64,000 bases of DNA, taken from the NCBI GenBank assembly GCA_027493775.1, contig JAOSKE010000003.1, positions 140,350-204,349 of the forward strand, read 5' to 3'. Below, piece by piece: positions 1-8,942 of this stretch. Made by a program: the position numbers and the translations under genes. The notes under the pieces are model-generated. The model made no database searches. It worked only from the letters and a program-made list of their open reading frames with translations, and was not told the DNA's origin. This stretch comes from Kiritimatiellia bacterium. GTDB taxonomy: Bacteria > Verrucomicrobiota > Kiritimatiellia > CAIVKH01. Position 1 is the first letter of the stretch, and the number at the start of each line of letters is the position of its first letter.

Positions 1-11
1 CCGGCCAAGCG

Positions 12-981
12 TCACCGAAATGTCCTGATCGTTTGTGCAACAGTCATCACAGCTTGAGCATCTTCAAGCGCGCTCCCGAACGAAGGGCGACCATTTATTG
101 CCGCGACGAAGTGTTCAAACTCTAATCGCCACGACTCGTCGTCCCCATGATACTCCCACCGCTGCGTCTCCGGCGGACCCATTTGCGGGAGCATTTTATA
201 GCAGGTCAGCGACTCCGGCCCGTAACTGCCGCCGAGTCCTTCAATTTGAAGCTTTCCATCGCGGCCATAAATTTCCATTGAGAACATGTTTTTCCATTCC
301 GTCCAGGTCGCGTGAAGGAACGCGGCCTGCCCCGTCGCCGTGCGCAGCAGCATGAACGCATTGTCCTCAACCTGCATGTCCCAAAAATACGTGGGCGCGA
401 ACCCTTGAACGTGCGGAAAGTCGCCGAGAAACCATCGTGACAAATCAATCAGGTGGACCCCCTTGGTCAATCGCCTCGCCGCCGCCCGATTTTGACTCAT
501 CCGCCCGCCATTCTTTTTCATAGCCGATGCGGCCACCGTGTCCATATCGGCCGCGGATGAACATCAGCGGACCCAGCGCGCCGGCATCCACCAGCTCTCG
601 CGACTTCAGCAGCGCCGGATGAAAACGATGATTATAGCCGAGGCGTATGACGCAACCGCTCTTTGCCGCCGCAGCGCGAACCGCGACAAATTCCTGTGGA
701 TAGCGCGCGCCGGGTTTTTCCAGCAATACATGTTTTCCGGCCAACAGCGCCTGCTCGGCAAGTCCCGCGAGTTGATCGTGCGTCGTCGCAATGACAACGG
801 CGTCCACATCCGATGCGGCAAACAAGACGCCGGGCGTCGGCTCCACACGCGCGCCGGTTCGCTCGGCCAGCGCGGAGGCTCGAACGGCATCCACGTCGCA
901 CACCGCAACGACGCGATGCGTTCCGACGTGCGCGGCGCGCTTGGCTCCAATGAGGCCGCAACCGACAATGCCGATATTCAT
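12..981 (-). CDS. Gfo/Idh/MocA-family NAD(P)-dependent oxidoreductase (frame break)
   Basis: Likely oxidises or reduces a sugar or sugar nucleotide in the cytoplasm, using NAD(P). The N-terminus has the Rossmann motif GIVGCGLIGAKRA, followed by an EKP motif typical of the family; the C-terminal half is the family's substrate domain (about 322 residues overall). The ATG at 981 overlaps the SDR stop as ATGA, so the genes are probably translationally coupled. The frame breaks at a run of five C at 458-462 (G5 on the coding strand); removing one base restores GEAIDQGVHLIDL and the full family length. Last gene of the glycosylation cluster. Substrate not determinable. Confidence 0.85.
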
Positions 982-1856
982 GCGCCCGCGCCCCACGAAT
1001 GTCCACGCTCTTCGGGCGTAATGCGACGAAGCGTGTAGATATCGGATGCCGCCAGCTCCTCACGATACGCCGACAGCGTCGGCCAGGGATCCCACGGCGC
1101 ACTGATCAAGCGGCCCGTTATCCCGTCGCTTTCAGGGCCGGCGAGAAACACACATAGCGCGGTGGGTTTTTCAAAGGCGTCCAGCTCGCCGTTCTTTTGA
1201 CGTTCGACCTCTTTGAAATACCGCTCTCCAAGAATGGCTGTTCCGACCTCCATCACGTCTTCCGCCAATTTCGTCGCCAAGAGACCGGGTGCAACAGCGT
1301 TAACGGAAATGTTGTAGGCGGCCAACTCCAAGGCGAGTGTTTCGGTCACGCGCACAACCGCCGACTTCGATGCCCCGTACGACGACATGTTCTGAATCGC
1401 CTTCGTCGCGCCACCGCCGGAGATATTGATGATCTTTCCGCCGCCCTGTCGCTTCATGTGTGGAATGACGCAGCGGCAAAAATAGGTCGGCCCCATCAGG
1501 TTCAACTCAATCGCAGCGCGCCACTCCGCCCAATCCGTTTCATCAAGCGCGCCCCGCGGCCCCGCAGTTCCGGCGCAATTAACGAGAATATCAATTCGTC
1601 CGAATGCTTCCATCGCGCCGCGCACAACGCGCTCGATATCGTCCTCTCGCGCCGCATCGCCCGCGATGGAAATGACGCGCTGCTCCGCATACTGCGATGC
1701 CTTCAAGCCGGCGCACAATTCGTCCAGCTTGTCCGCGGAACGCGCGGTGAGCGCCAGATTCGCTCCCGCCTTCGCAAAGCGGCGCGCAATTTGTTCGCCA
1801 AACCCGCGACTCGCCCCCGTGACAATTGCCACACGTCCTTGCAGCGGTTTCGACAT
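978..1856 (-). CDS. Short-chain dehydrogenase/reductase (SDR)
   Basis: Classical SDR of about 292 residues. The cofactor motif VTGASRGFGEQIA is near the N-terminus, NCAG follows at the end of the fourth strand, and the catalytic Ser and YGASK (YxxxK) are visible. The start at 1856 shares a base with the upstream stop (TGATG). The C-terminus carries an extra tail of about 40 residues after the usual GRLI segment. It lies between a nucleotide-sugar epimerase and a Gfo/Idh/MocA dehydrogenase, so a role in making or modifying a sugar for surface glycans is reasonable, but the substrate is unknown. Confidence 0.88.
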   Translation of the reverse strand: MSKPLQGRVAIVTGASRGFGEQIARRFAKAGANLALTARSADKLDELCAGLKASQYAEQRVISIAGDAAREDDIERVVRGAMEAFGRIDILVNCAGTAGPRGALDETDWAEWRAAIELNLMGPTYFCRCVIPHMKRQGGGKIINISGGGATKAIQNMSSYGASKSAVVRVTETLALELAAYNISVNAVAPGLLATKLAEDVMEVGTAILGERYFKEVERQKNGELDAFEKPTALCVFLAGPESDGITGRLISAPWDPWPTLSAYREELAASDIYTLRRITPEERGHSWGAGA

Positions 1857-2812
1857 CAACGACGCTCCTCCAGCAACCACGAATTATCGCGCAAAAAGTC
1901 AACGGTCCGCATCACGCCCTCGCGAATCGTCAACTGCGGCGTCCAGCCCAGCGCGCGAATTCGAGCGCAGTCGAGAAAGATGAATGGATTGTCCCCCACC
2001 CAGCCGCGATCACCGCCGGAAAACTTCAATTCCGGCTGAAGGCCCAGCGATTCGCAAATCCAACCAATTGAATCCGTCACGCGGCAGTATTCATCCGCGC
2101 CGAGATTGAAGACGCTGACCGCGCCGGTCGTCCTCTCCATCGCCAGCAAAATTGCGGCGATGCAGTCCTTTACATAGAGGTAGGATTTTCGTTGCGTCCC
2201 ATCGCCGAGCACACGCAGCTCGTTCGGGTTCGCGCGAAGCTGTCTGAAAAAGTCGTACACATGCCCATGGCTGTACCGCTCGCCGAGCAACGACACGAAG
2301 CGAAAGATGAATGCGCGGATGTTGTAGCCCGCAGCATACGCGGCGATCATCCCCTCGCCCGCGAGCTTTGATGCCGCGTAAAGCGAGGTCTGGACGGGAA
2401 ACGGCGCGTCCTCCGGCGTCGGAAACACTGTGGCCTCGCCATACACCGAGCCGGTGGAGGAAAACATGATGCGCGACGCGCCAACCGCCCGCATCGCCTC
2501 CAGGACGTTATGCGTTGCGATGGTGTTTTGTTCCAAATCTCGGCGGGGGTGATTCAGCCCAAATCGCACGTCGGCATTCGCCGCGAGATGAAACACCGTG
2601 CCGCATCCCGCCATCGCGGTCGTCAGCGCGGGCAAATCCAGCGTGTCGCCTTCAACGAAACGAAAGGAAGGGTTGTTCGCATGAGGATCGAAATAGCGCG
2701 CAAACCCAGAGGAGAAATTGTCGTATGCCACGACTGAATGCCCCTCGTCCAGCAAGCGGTCCACCAAATGACTGCCGATGAATCCGGCCGCGCCGGTCAC
2801 AAGCGCCTTCAC
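1856..2812 (-). CDS. NAD-dependent epimerase/dehydratase (nucleotide-sugar type)
   Basis: Extended SDR of about 318 residues, resembling UDP-glucose 4-epimerase or dTDP-glucose dehydratase relatives. It shows GAAGFIGSHL at the N-terminus, SSTGSVYGE and the catalytic YAASK. The chosen start is GTG at 2812, which overlaps the TGA of the preceding glycosyltransferase (GTGA); an upstream ATG would put about 34 unrelated residues inside that gene. Probably supplies a modified NDP-sugar to the neighbouring glycosyltransferases. The exact reaction (epimerase or dehydratase) cannot be fixed from motifs alone. Confidence 0.87.
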   Translation of the reverse strand: MKALVTGAAGFIGSHLVDRLLDEGHSVVAYDNFSSGFARYFDPHANNPSFRFVEGDTLDLPALTTAMAGCGTVFHLAANADVRFGLNHPRRDLEQNTIATHNVLEAMRAVGASRIMFSSTGSVYGEATVFPTPEDAPFPVQTSLYAASKLAGEGMIAAYAAGYNIRAFIFRFVSLLGERYSHGHVYDFFRQLRANPNELRVLGDGTQRKSYLYVKDCIAAILLAMERTTGAVSVFNLGADEYCRVTDSIGWICESLGLQPELKFSGGDRGWVGDNPFIFLDCARIRALGWTPQLTIREGVMRTVDFLRDNSWLLEERR

Positions 2813-3795
2813 GACGCGCCCTCGAAATTGATCCGGCGCGCCACCATGTATTTCGGACGTTGCCTCACTTCCTCGTAAATCCGCCCCACGTACTCGCCCA
2901 TGATGCCCAGACAAATCAACTGCACACCGCCCAGAAATGTGATGATCAAAATCAATGGCGCCAAACCGGTGACCAGACCCTGATGCGTGACGAGCTTGAC
3001 GCCGACATACGCCAGACCCAGCAACACACTCGCGACCGCGACGACAAACCCCATCGTCGTCGCTAGGGCCAACGGCTTGCCGGAAAACGCAACGATGCCG
3101 TTGAAACCGATCCGCAGCGAGCCGGTGATCTGACTGTACTTCGATGTGCCACCCGCACGCGGCGCGCGGTCGTACTGAATAATCGCCTGGCGGAAACCGA
3201 CATAGCCGACCAGGCCGCGCAGGAACCCGTGCGTTTCCTTCAATCCGCGCAATGCCTCGATCACCACACGATCAATCAATCGAAAATCACCGCTATTCGG
3301 CGGAATGGAAACTTCGGAAATACGATTGATGACTCGATAACCCATCCACGAGACAATCCGCTTCGGGAGCGTTTCTCCCTCGCGGCTGCGCCGTTGGGCA
3401 AGCACGACTTCATATCCGTCGCGCCACTTCGCCACGAGGTCTGTGATCAACTCCGGCGGATCTTGCAAATCCACGTCAATCACAACACACGCGCGCCCGT
3501 GGCAGAGCTCAATCCCCGCCATCGTACACGCGGGCTGGCCCCAACGTCGCGTCATCACAAGCAGTTTGATTCGCGGGTCGTCCTTGATGGCTGCGCGAAC
3601 GACGTTCTCCGTGCGATCCGGACTTGGATCGAGTACGAACAGAATTTCATACCGCTCGGTGATCCCGCGCAGCACGGGCGCAATCCGGGCAAGAAACCGG
3701 GGAATGGTTTCCTCCTCTTTGTAAATCGGCACCACCACTGAAAGCTCAATGGTGTTCTCCGAACCTGAAGCGACCGCAGGGCTGGTATCAGTCAT
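2809..3795 (-). CDS. Family 2 glycosyltransferase, polyprenyl-phosphate type (DPM1/ArnC/GtrB-like)
   Basis: Transfers a sugar from a nucleotide donor to a lipid carrier, probably undecaprenyl phosphate, at the inner membrane face. The GT-A domain has VVVPIYKEEETI and the metal-binding DVDLQDPP; two hydrophobic segments near residues 235-260 and 270-300 are the usual C-terminal membrane hairpin. 328 residues, typical for this group. The ATG at 3795 lies only 8 bases after a good -10 box, so the transcript from that promoter may be leaderless. It probably feeds the membrane glycosyltransferase encoded upstream. Confidence 0.9.
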   Translation of the reverse strand: MTDTSPAVASGSENTIELSVVVPIYKEEETIPRFLARIAPVLRGITERYEILFVLDPSPDRTENVVRAAIKDDPRIKLLVMTRRWGQPACTMAGIELCHGRACVVIDVDLQDPPELITDLVAKWRDGYEVVLAQRRSREGETLPKRIVSWMGYRVINRISEVSIPPNSGDFRLIDRVVIEALRGLKETHGFLRGLVGYVGFRQAIIQYDRAPRAGGTSKYSQITGSLRIGFNGIVAFSGKPLALATTMGFVVAVASVLLGLAYVGVKLVTHQGLVTGLAPLILIITFLGGVQLICLGIMGEYVGRIYEEVRQRPKYMVARRINFEGAS

Positions 3796-3803
3796 GACGC
3801 TGG

Positions 3804-3833
3804 ATACTATGCGTTCCGCCTTCTCGTGGTCAA
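3804..3833 (-). promoter_or_regulatory. Promoter box before the GT2 gene
   Basis: On the minus strand TTGACC (3828-3833) is followed after 18 bases by TAGTAT (3804-3809). The same elements and much of the spacer (AGAAGGCGGA) recur before the membrane glycosyltransferase at 5994-6023; about 35 of 43 bases agree. Two copies with conserved -35, spacing and -10 make a sigma-70-type promoter likely, and the conserved spacer could be an activator or repressor contact. Confidence 0.6.
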
Positions 3834-3969
3834 CCGGCGAGCGATATTACTGCAAGGGCATCCAGTCGGCGTTTCCACGGCATGCTCAAAATAGCCGGGG
3901 CGCCATGCGAAACAAACATTTGATCTGAATTCAGAAGCAGGGGTTGTTCTGATACAGACAGGGCGAAGC

Positions 3970-5972
3970 TTACGATGCGTCCTTGCCGGGCGTTGCGGGC
4001 AGGACTTCAACACCGTGCATCAGCAGGGTGGATTCGGATGTTCCGGCGGGCGGCAAAATTTCAAACAGCAAGCGCGTGTCGCCGGGCAACAGTGGAATAC
4101 GATCCACTACGATTTCGCGCGGTTGTGCGCCAATCTCCACATTTTCGAGCAGCTTTCTGCCCGGCGCATAAAGGTTTAGTCGGCCCCCTTCGGCGCGGCG
4201 GCAACCAGAATGCGAAGGCGCGCCAACGCGGGCTGGTCACTGTTGTTGCCAACGGTGAGCGAAGCGGATGTGCTGGTCAGCAGCCAATCATTCATCTGCT
4301 GATCCTTGTAATAGCGCCAGTCGTCACCAAAGAAATGGTAGAACACCCGCCCCTGCCGTCGCGCCAGTTCGGGTAAATCTTCGGGGAGGTTGTAGGAAAT
4401 CAGGACGCGATCCATGAACTCGTTGTTCCATTGCGTATCACCGAGCGGAAGCGTCTTCCACTTCACAAGCTTTTCGTAGGCCGGATCGGTGAGCCAAAGC
4501 TGGCGCATAAACAGTTCGTTGCGCGGCACGGGCTGAACATCCGCCCGCGAGGGAGCAAGGATGTCGGACGGTTGATATTCCGCATAGACCATCGTTGGAA
4601 AGCGCTGAAACATGGAGATCATTCGTTCGCGTACCTGATAGTTTTTATAGTCGGCCGCAGTGCTCCATGTGATCGGAAATGTCGCAAAGCGCTCCGGCGT
4701 GTCATAAAATGCGGGGACACCGCGAAGCTCATATCCATTGAAGAAACAGTAGATTCCGTTCTTGGGCAGATTCGTATTCACCCAATTTGCGAGGCTCTTG
4801 AAATTGGAACCGCGAGACTGCAGTTGAATTACAGCCCACGCATTCATTCCGAGCCAAACAACAAGCAGCACGGTTGCGCTTGCGACTATCATCTGCCCGA
4901 TTTTCTGAAACCGCGCGGAGAACAGGGTTCCCAACGATGCCATTCCGATTGCGACAAAAGGAGCAGCGTCGGCTGAATGGCCGCAAAGTAACGGATTTCA
5001 AACCGCGCCACTCGAAGCATCCACGCCTGCACGACAAAGCCGACAGCCAAATGCACAAGCAAGGCAATGGCGAGATCACGATTCTTTGTCCCCTTTCTGA
5101 GCGCAAACCAGATGCCGAACGCAAGCGCGGCGACAAATGGAAGCAGCGCCCACCACGCTTGCCCCCACCCCATTCGGCCCAGAAGGTCGGCAAGGATGGT
5201 GGAACGAATTCGATCCACCATCGCGCCGGAATCGGAATCCACCCATCCGCCGAAAAGCAACTTCCACAAAAACGGGAGAAAGAAAATATAAGGAAGACCC
5301 AATGCGACGACGGCGGGGACAAATTTTCCAAATGAGCGCGTCGGTTTGTTCATCAACAACATCACCGCAAGCACCACACACCACATCGCCAAAGTAATGA
5401 GGCCGGAGAGGTGAGTGAACAGTAGGAGGGTTGCCAGAATGTTGTAGGCGGCGACGACGGCCCACGGAAACCTCTCGCGCGTTCGAATCGCCTCAAGAAT
5501 TTCGAGGCCCGCCCACAGCACGCCAGCGGTAAGGCATGTCAGCAAACTATAATCGTACGCTTCGCGACTGTAAAAAATTTGGAAGGTCGAGAGACACGCC
5601 AGCGCCATCGCCCACAACCCTGTGCGCACCCCCGCGAGGCGGCGTCCAAGTCCATAAAATATCGGCAACGCAAGGATCCCGATCAACGTGAATGGAAGAC
5701 GCGCGATGAACTCGGAGGGATGCTGCGGACCACCCGTGCCGAACCAGTTGTTAAACAGGTGAATCGCCATCATCGTGAGAGGCAAGCGGTGGTACCACGT
5801 GAAGCGGTCGAGTTCCGTATTCCAAATCGTCACGGCGGTGGGTGCCTGAACTGCATCGCGGACGATATTGATCTCGTCAATCTGATAGGAAGCGAGACCA
5901 AGGTTGTACAACCGGAAGAAAATTCCCGTCAGTAAAATCAGCCAGAACAACAGTTTTTGGTTCGGAACTCAT
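3970..5972 (-). CDS. Polytopic membrane glycosyltransferase, GT39/ArnT-like (three frame breaks)
   Basis: Likely moves a sugar from a polyprenyl-phosphate donor to an acceptor outside the membrane. The N-terminal half has about eight hydrophobic segments and an acidic DE pair (YQIDEIN) in the first outside loop, as in PMT/ArnT enzymes; a soluble C-terminal part of about 230 residues follows. The coding sequence is broken three times: A5 at 5954-5958 (one extra base; repair joins ATG at 5972 to LLFWLILLTG), T4 at 4956-4959 (one base missing), and G5 at 4184-4188 (one missing or two extra). Repair gives about 667 residues ending at 3970. Either a decaying gene or sequence error. Confidence 0.75.
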
Positions 5973-5993
5973 AAATACGCGGATAAGCGCCGG

Positions 5994-6023
5994 ATACTAC
6001 GCAGTCCGCCTTCTGTTGGTCAA
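5994..6023 (-). promoter_or_regulatory. Promoter box before the membrane glycosyltransferase
   Basis: Minus-strand TTGACC (6018-6023), 18-base spacer, TAGTAT (5994-5999). It is the partner of the box at 3804-3833, with the spacer core AGAAGGCGGA conserved. It would start a transcript about 15 bases before the ATG at 5972. Being a diverged duplicate of the GT2 promoter, it suggests both glycosyltransferases are transcribed under the same control. Confidence 0.6.
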
Positions 6024-6124
6024 TCGGGGAGAAAGAGTCAGCAAGGCAACTTTCGAGCAGACTTGAAACGCGACGGGAATCTGTGCAACATTGTCCCTCA
6101 CAGCATATTTGCGGAGGATTTCTG

Positions 6125-6925
6125 ATGATTGAAGCGGGTAAGACGTATGTAGTGATGGGTTTGCTCAACAACGATTCGATCGCGTTTGCAATTGGCAAAG
6201 CCATTGAGTCCCACGGGGGCAAGGTCATTTTCACGGTGCAGAACGAGCGGTTCAAGCGCATTTTCTTTGACCGCAGCAAAGACTTATCGGCCGATGAAAT
6301 TGCAGCGCTGGATATCCGATACTGCGACGTGACGATTGAAGACGAGCTGAAGGCGTTCTTTGAGGGCGTGGGAGAAATTTCCGGGCTTGTCCATTCGATC
6401 GGCTTCGCCAATCCGAAAACCTGCCTCGGCGCGGAATTTCACACGGACGCGATTGAGGACATCAAAAACGGTTTCAACATCAGCGCGGTCTCCCTCGCCT
6501 CCATTGTTCGCCATGCCTACCCGCACATGACGCAGGGCGGCAGCGTGGTGGCGCTGACGTTCGAATCGCGTCTCGCATTTCCCCAGTACAACTGGATGGG
6601 CGTGAACAAGGCGGCGCTGGAAGCCATCGTCCGCGCACTCGCGCGGCGTCACGGACGAGATTTGATTCGCGTCAATGCCGTATCTGCCGGACCGATTGCG
6701 ACAAAAGCGGCCACTTCCATTCCCGGTTTCGATTCGCTCGCCTCGACCTGGCAGAAGATCAGTCCGCTACCGTGGGACGTCTATACCGCAAAAACAGAGG
6801 TTGCGAATGCGGCCACGTTTTTGCTTGGCCCCCTCGCAAAGAAAATTACGGGGCAGACCATTTATGTTGATGGCGGAGCATCCATTATCGGCGGAGAAAT
6901 GACACCCGAGGAACGGGCCAACTAA
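6125..6925 (+). CDS. fabI: Enoyl-[acyl-carrier-protein] reductase (NADH), FabI
   Basis: Catalyses the last reduction of each fatty-acid elongation cycle. About 266 residues. The N-terminus has the atypical FabI dinucleotide motif (VVMGLLNNDSIAFAIG), then HSIGFA in the NADH site, and the catalytic pair YNWMGVNK (Tyr-x6-Lys), followed by NAVSAGPI and the substrate loop. The start is fixed by GGAGGA at 6113-6118, six bases before the ATG. A weak promoter-like pair, TTGAAA (6063) and CAACAT (6086), lies upstream. The adenosine deaminase gene follows after 16 bases. It diverges from the glycosyltransferase operon. Confidence 0.95.
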   Translation: MIEAGKTYVVMGLLNNDSIAFAIGKAIESHGGKVIFTVQNERFKRIFFDRSKDLSADEIAALDIRYCDVTIEDELKAFFEGVGEISGLVHSIGFANPKTCLGAEFHTDAIEDIKNGFNISAVSLASIVRHAYPHMTQGGSVVALTFESRLAFPQYNWMGVNKAALEAIVRALARRHGRDLIRVNAVSAGPIATKAATSIPGFDSLASTWQKISPLPWDVYTAKTEVANAATFLLGPLAKKITGQTIYVDGGASIIGGEMTPEERAN

Positions 6926-6941
6926 ACAAAAGAGGTATCCC

Positions 6942-8162
6942 ATGGCGCAGCGCATCACGGAAGAATTCGTTCGCAGCATCCCGAAAACAGAACTGCACGT
7001 CCACTTGGACGGATCGCTGCGCATTCCAACGCTCATCGAACTCGCAAAGGCCGGGAAGGTTAAACTCCCCTCCTACACCGAGGATGGCTTGCGCAAAAAG
7101 GTCTTCAAAGATTTCTACAAAGACCTCCCCGACTACCTCGCGGGGTTTGCCTACACCTGTGCGGTGATGCAGAACGCGGAAAACGTCGAGCGCATCGCGT
7201 ACGAAATGGCCATGGATCATATCGAAGAAGGCGTCCGCTATGTCGAAGTGCGCTTTGCGCCGCAGCTCCATGCGCACGAAAACTTTTCGATGGTGGACGT
7301 CGTTCGCGCTGTGACCAAGGGTTATGAGCGTGCGCAAAAAGAACATAACCGAAAGAAAGAGGTTAAGTCGGGTGAAGACCTCCCGTTCCACTTCGGGATC
7401 ATCGTCTGCGCACTCCGCTTCTTCAACGAATTCATGTCGCCGTACTATGCGTCCATCTCGCGCGTAATGGCGTATGCGCCGCGCAAGCAAATCATCGCAG
7501 CGGCGTCCATGGAACTCGCGCGCGCAGCGGCAGTGATGCGGCATGAATATGGCCTGCCCGTGGTTGCGTTCGACCTCGCGGGCGCGGAAGCGGGCTATCC
7601 CGCAGACGACCACAAGGCCGCGTTCCAGTACGCGCACAGCAACTTCATTCGGAAAACGGTTCATGCCGGGGAGGCGTATGGGCCGGAATCCATTTTCCAG
7701 GCCATCACCGATTGCTACGCGAATCGGCTTGGACACGGCACATGGCTTTTCGCGGATGATATGATCCGCAATCCTGCAATTGAGAATCCAAAGGCGTACG
7801 TGCATAACCTCGTCGAGTACATCGCGAGTCAGCGCATCTGTATTGAGGTCTGTTTGACGAGCAATCTGCAGACGCTGCCACACATGAAGTCCATCGCGAA
7901 GCATCCGCTGCGCAAGATGCTTGATCACAATCTCTCGATCAGCATTTGCACGGACAACCGGTTGATGTCGAACACGACGGTGACGAACGAGATCATGCTT
8001 GCGGTGAAACACCTCAATCTCACGCCGAAAGAGCTGAGAAACGTGGTGATCGCAGGATTCAAACGCAGTTTCTTCTTCGGCGACTACACCGAAAAACGCG
8101 CGTATGTCCGGTTGGCGTTGAATCGCTACGACAGGCTCGAAAAAGAATTTTTCAAGCAGTAA
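6942..8162 (+). CDS. add: Adenosine deaminase family protein
   Basis: Amidohydrolase-fold protein of 406 residues in the adenosine/adenine/AMP deaminase family; adenosine to inosine is the expected reaction. Zinc ligands are visible in HVHLDGSL near the N-terminus; HAGEAYGPE carries the third His and catalytic Glu; the ICTDN segment near residue 335 gives the Asp. The SNLQT motif also fits. An insertion around residues 125-145 (KKEVKSGEDLPFHFG) is longer than in many bacterial enzymes. AGAGG stands before the ATG. Co-transcribed with fabI; the pairing has no obvious metabolic link. Substrate preference is not certain from sequence. Confidence 0.88.
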   Translation: MAQRITEEFVRSIPKTELHVHLDGSLRIPTLIELAKAGKVKLPSYTEDGLRKKVFKDFYKDLPDYLAGFAYTCAVMQNAENVERIAYEMAMDHIEEGVRYVEVRFAPQLHAHENFSMVDVVRAVTKGYERAQKEHNRKKEVKSGEDLPFHFGIIVCALRFFNEFMSPYYASISRVMAYAPRKQIIAAASMELARAAAVMRHEYGLPVVAFDLAGAEAGYPADDHKAAFQYAHSNFIRKTVHAGEAYGPESIFQAITDCYANRLGHGTWLFADDMIRNPAIENPKAYVHNLVEYIASQRICIEVCLTSNLQTLPHMKSIAKHPLRKMLDHNLSISICTDNRLMSNTTVTNEIMLAVKHLNLTPKELRNVVIAGFKRSFFFGDYTEKRAYVRLALNRYDRLEKEFFKQ

Positions 8163-8180
8163 GCCGATCCGCTCCCACCC

Positions 8181-8210
8181 CATCCACACGCATTAATGAT
8201 CGTGTGGATG
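8181..8210. terminator. Perfect inverted repeat at the add/cbiO convergent junction
   Basis: CATCCACACG at 8181-8190 is exactly complementary to 8201-8210, with a 10-base loop holding CATTAATG. It sits between two convergent genes and includes the last codons and stop of cbiO. There is no T-run on either side, so it could be a factor-dependent bidirectional terminator or an mRNA end-stabilising hairpin rather than a classical intrinsic terminator. Confidence 0.45.
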
Positions 8211-8942
8211 GTGATGCAAGAGGATATGCGGGCGTTCGAGGCCGTGGGCAAGCATCAACGGTTCGTCATTTAGAACCGTTTGTGTCGGGCCATCGGCGAC
8301 GATCTCGCCGTCAGACAACACAATCACGCGCGAGCAGACCTCTACGACCAATTCCAAATCGTGGGTGGCAATGACGCGAGCCTTGGAATAGGAGCGCAGC
8401 CACTCAATCAAGCGTCGCCGCGAACGAGGATCAAGATGGGTGGACGGCTCGTCCATCAACAAAGCATCCGGCGACATGGAAAGCACAGTGGCGATGGCGA
8501 CGGCGCGTTTCTCCCCGGCGGACAAACGATATGGAGGGCGGGCGCGCTGACGAGTCATGCCGACTTTCTCAAGCGCAACGGCAACACGGCGCTCCACCTC
8601 TTCACTCGAACAGCCGCCATGCAGGGGGCCGAAGGCAACATCTTCTTCGACCGTTGGCATAAACAATTGATCGTCCGGATCCTGAAACACCAATCCCACA
8701 CGACTGCGCACGGCCTTTTTCGTTTTCGGCAACAGTTGTTCTCCCATGATCCATATTTCGCCCTGTGCGGGTCTGAGCGAACCGGTGAGGTGCAACAACA
8801 GCGTTGATTTGCCCGCGCCATTCGCGCCCACCAAACCGACGGCCTCGCCCTGCTGTATCGCAAACGACACATCGCGCAGCGCTTGGGTTCCATCAGGATA
8901 GGCATAGCGCAGGTTTTTAACTTCTATCGCAGGGGTGCTCAT
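8193..8942 (-). CDS. cbiO: Cobalt/nickel ECF transporter ATPase CbiO
   Basis: ATP-binding subunit of an energy-coupling-factor importer for Co or Ni. About 249 residues: Walker A GANGAGKST, Q-loop near VFQDPDDQLF, signature LSAGEKRAVAIA, Walker B ALLMDEPS and the switch His in IATHDLE. ATG at 8942 shares a base with the cbiQ stop (TGATG), which rules out the longer upstream TTG start. The C-terminus ends in a His-rich tail (HHHPHDH) that may bind the transported metal. Third gene of cbiMQO. Confidence 0.92.
   Translation of the reverse strand: MSTPAIEVKNLRYAYPDGTQALRDVSFAIQQGEAVGLVGANGAGKSTLLLHLTGSLRPAQGEIWIMGEQLLPKTKKAVRSRVGLVFQDPDDQLFMPTVEEDVAFGPLHGGCSSEEVERRVAVALEKVGMTRQRARPPYRLSAGEKRAVAIATVLSMSPDALLMDEPSTHLDPRSRRRLIEWLRSYSKARVIATHDLELVVEVCSRVIVLSDGEIVADGPTQTVLNDEPLMLAHGLERPHILLHHHPHDH

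Noticed and set aside
6885-8189. Minus-strand open frame of 434 codons over the adenosine deaminase gene
   Set aside because: Shadow of add, whose metal-site motifs are all present on the plus strand.
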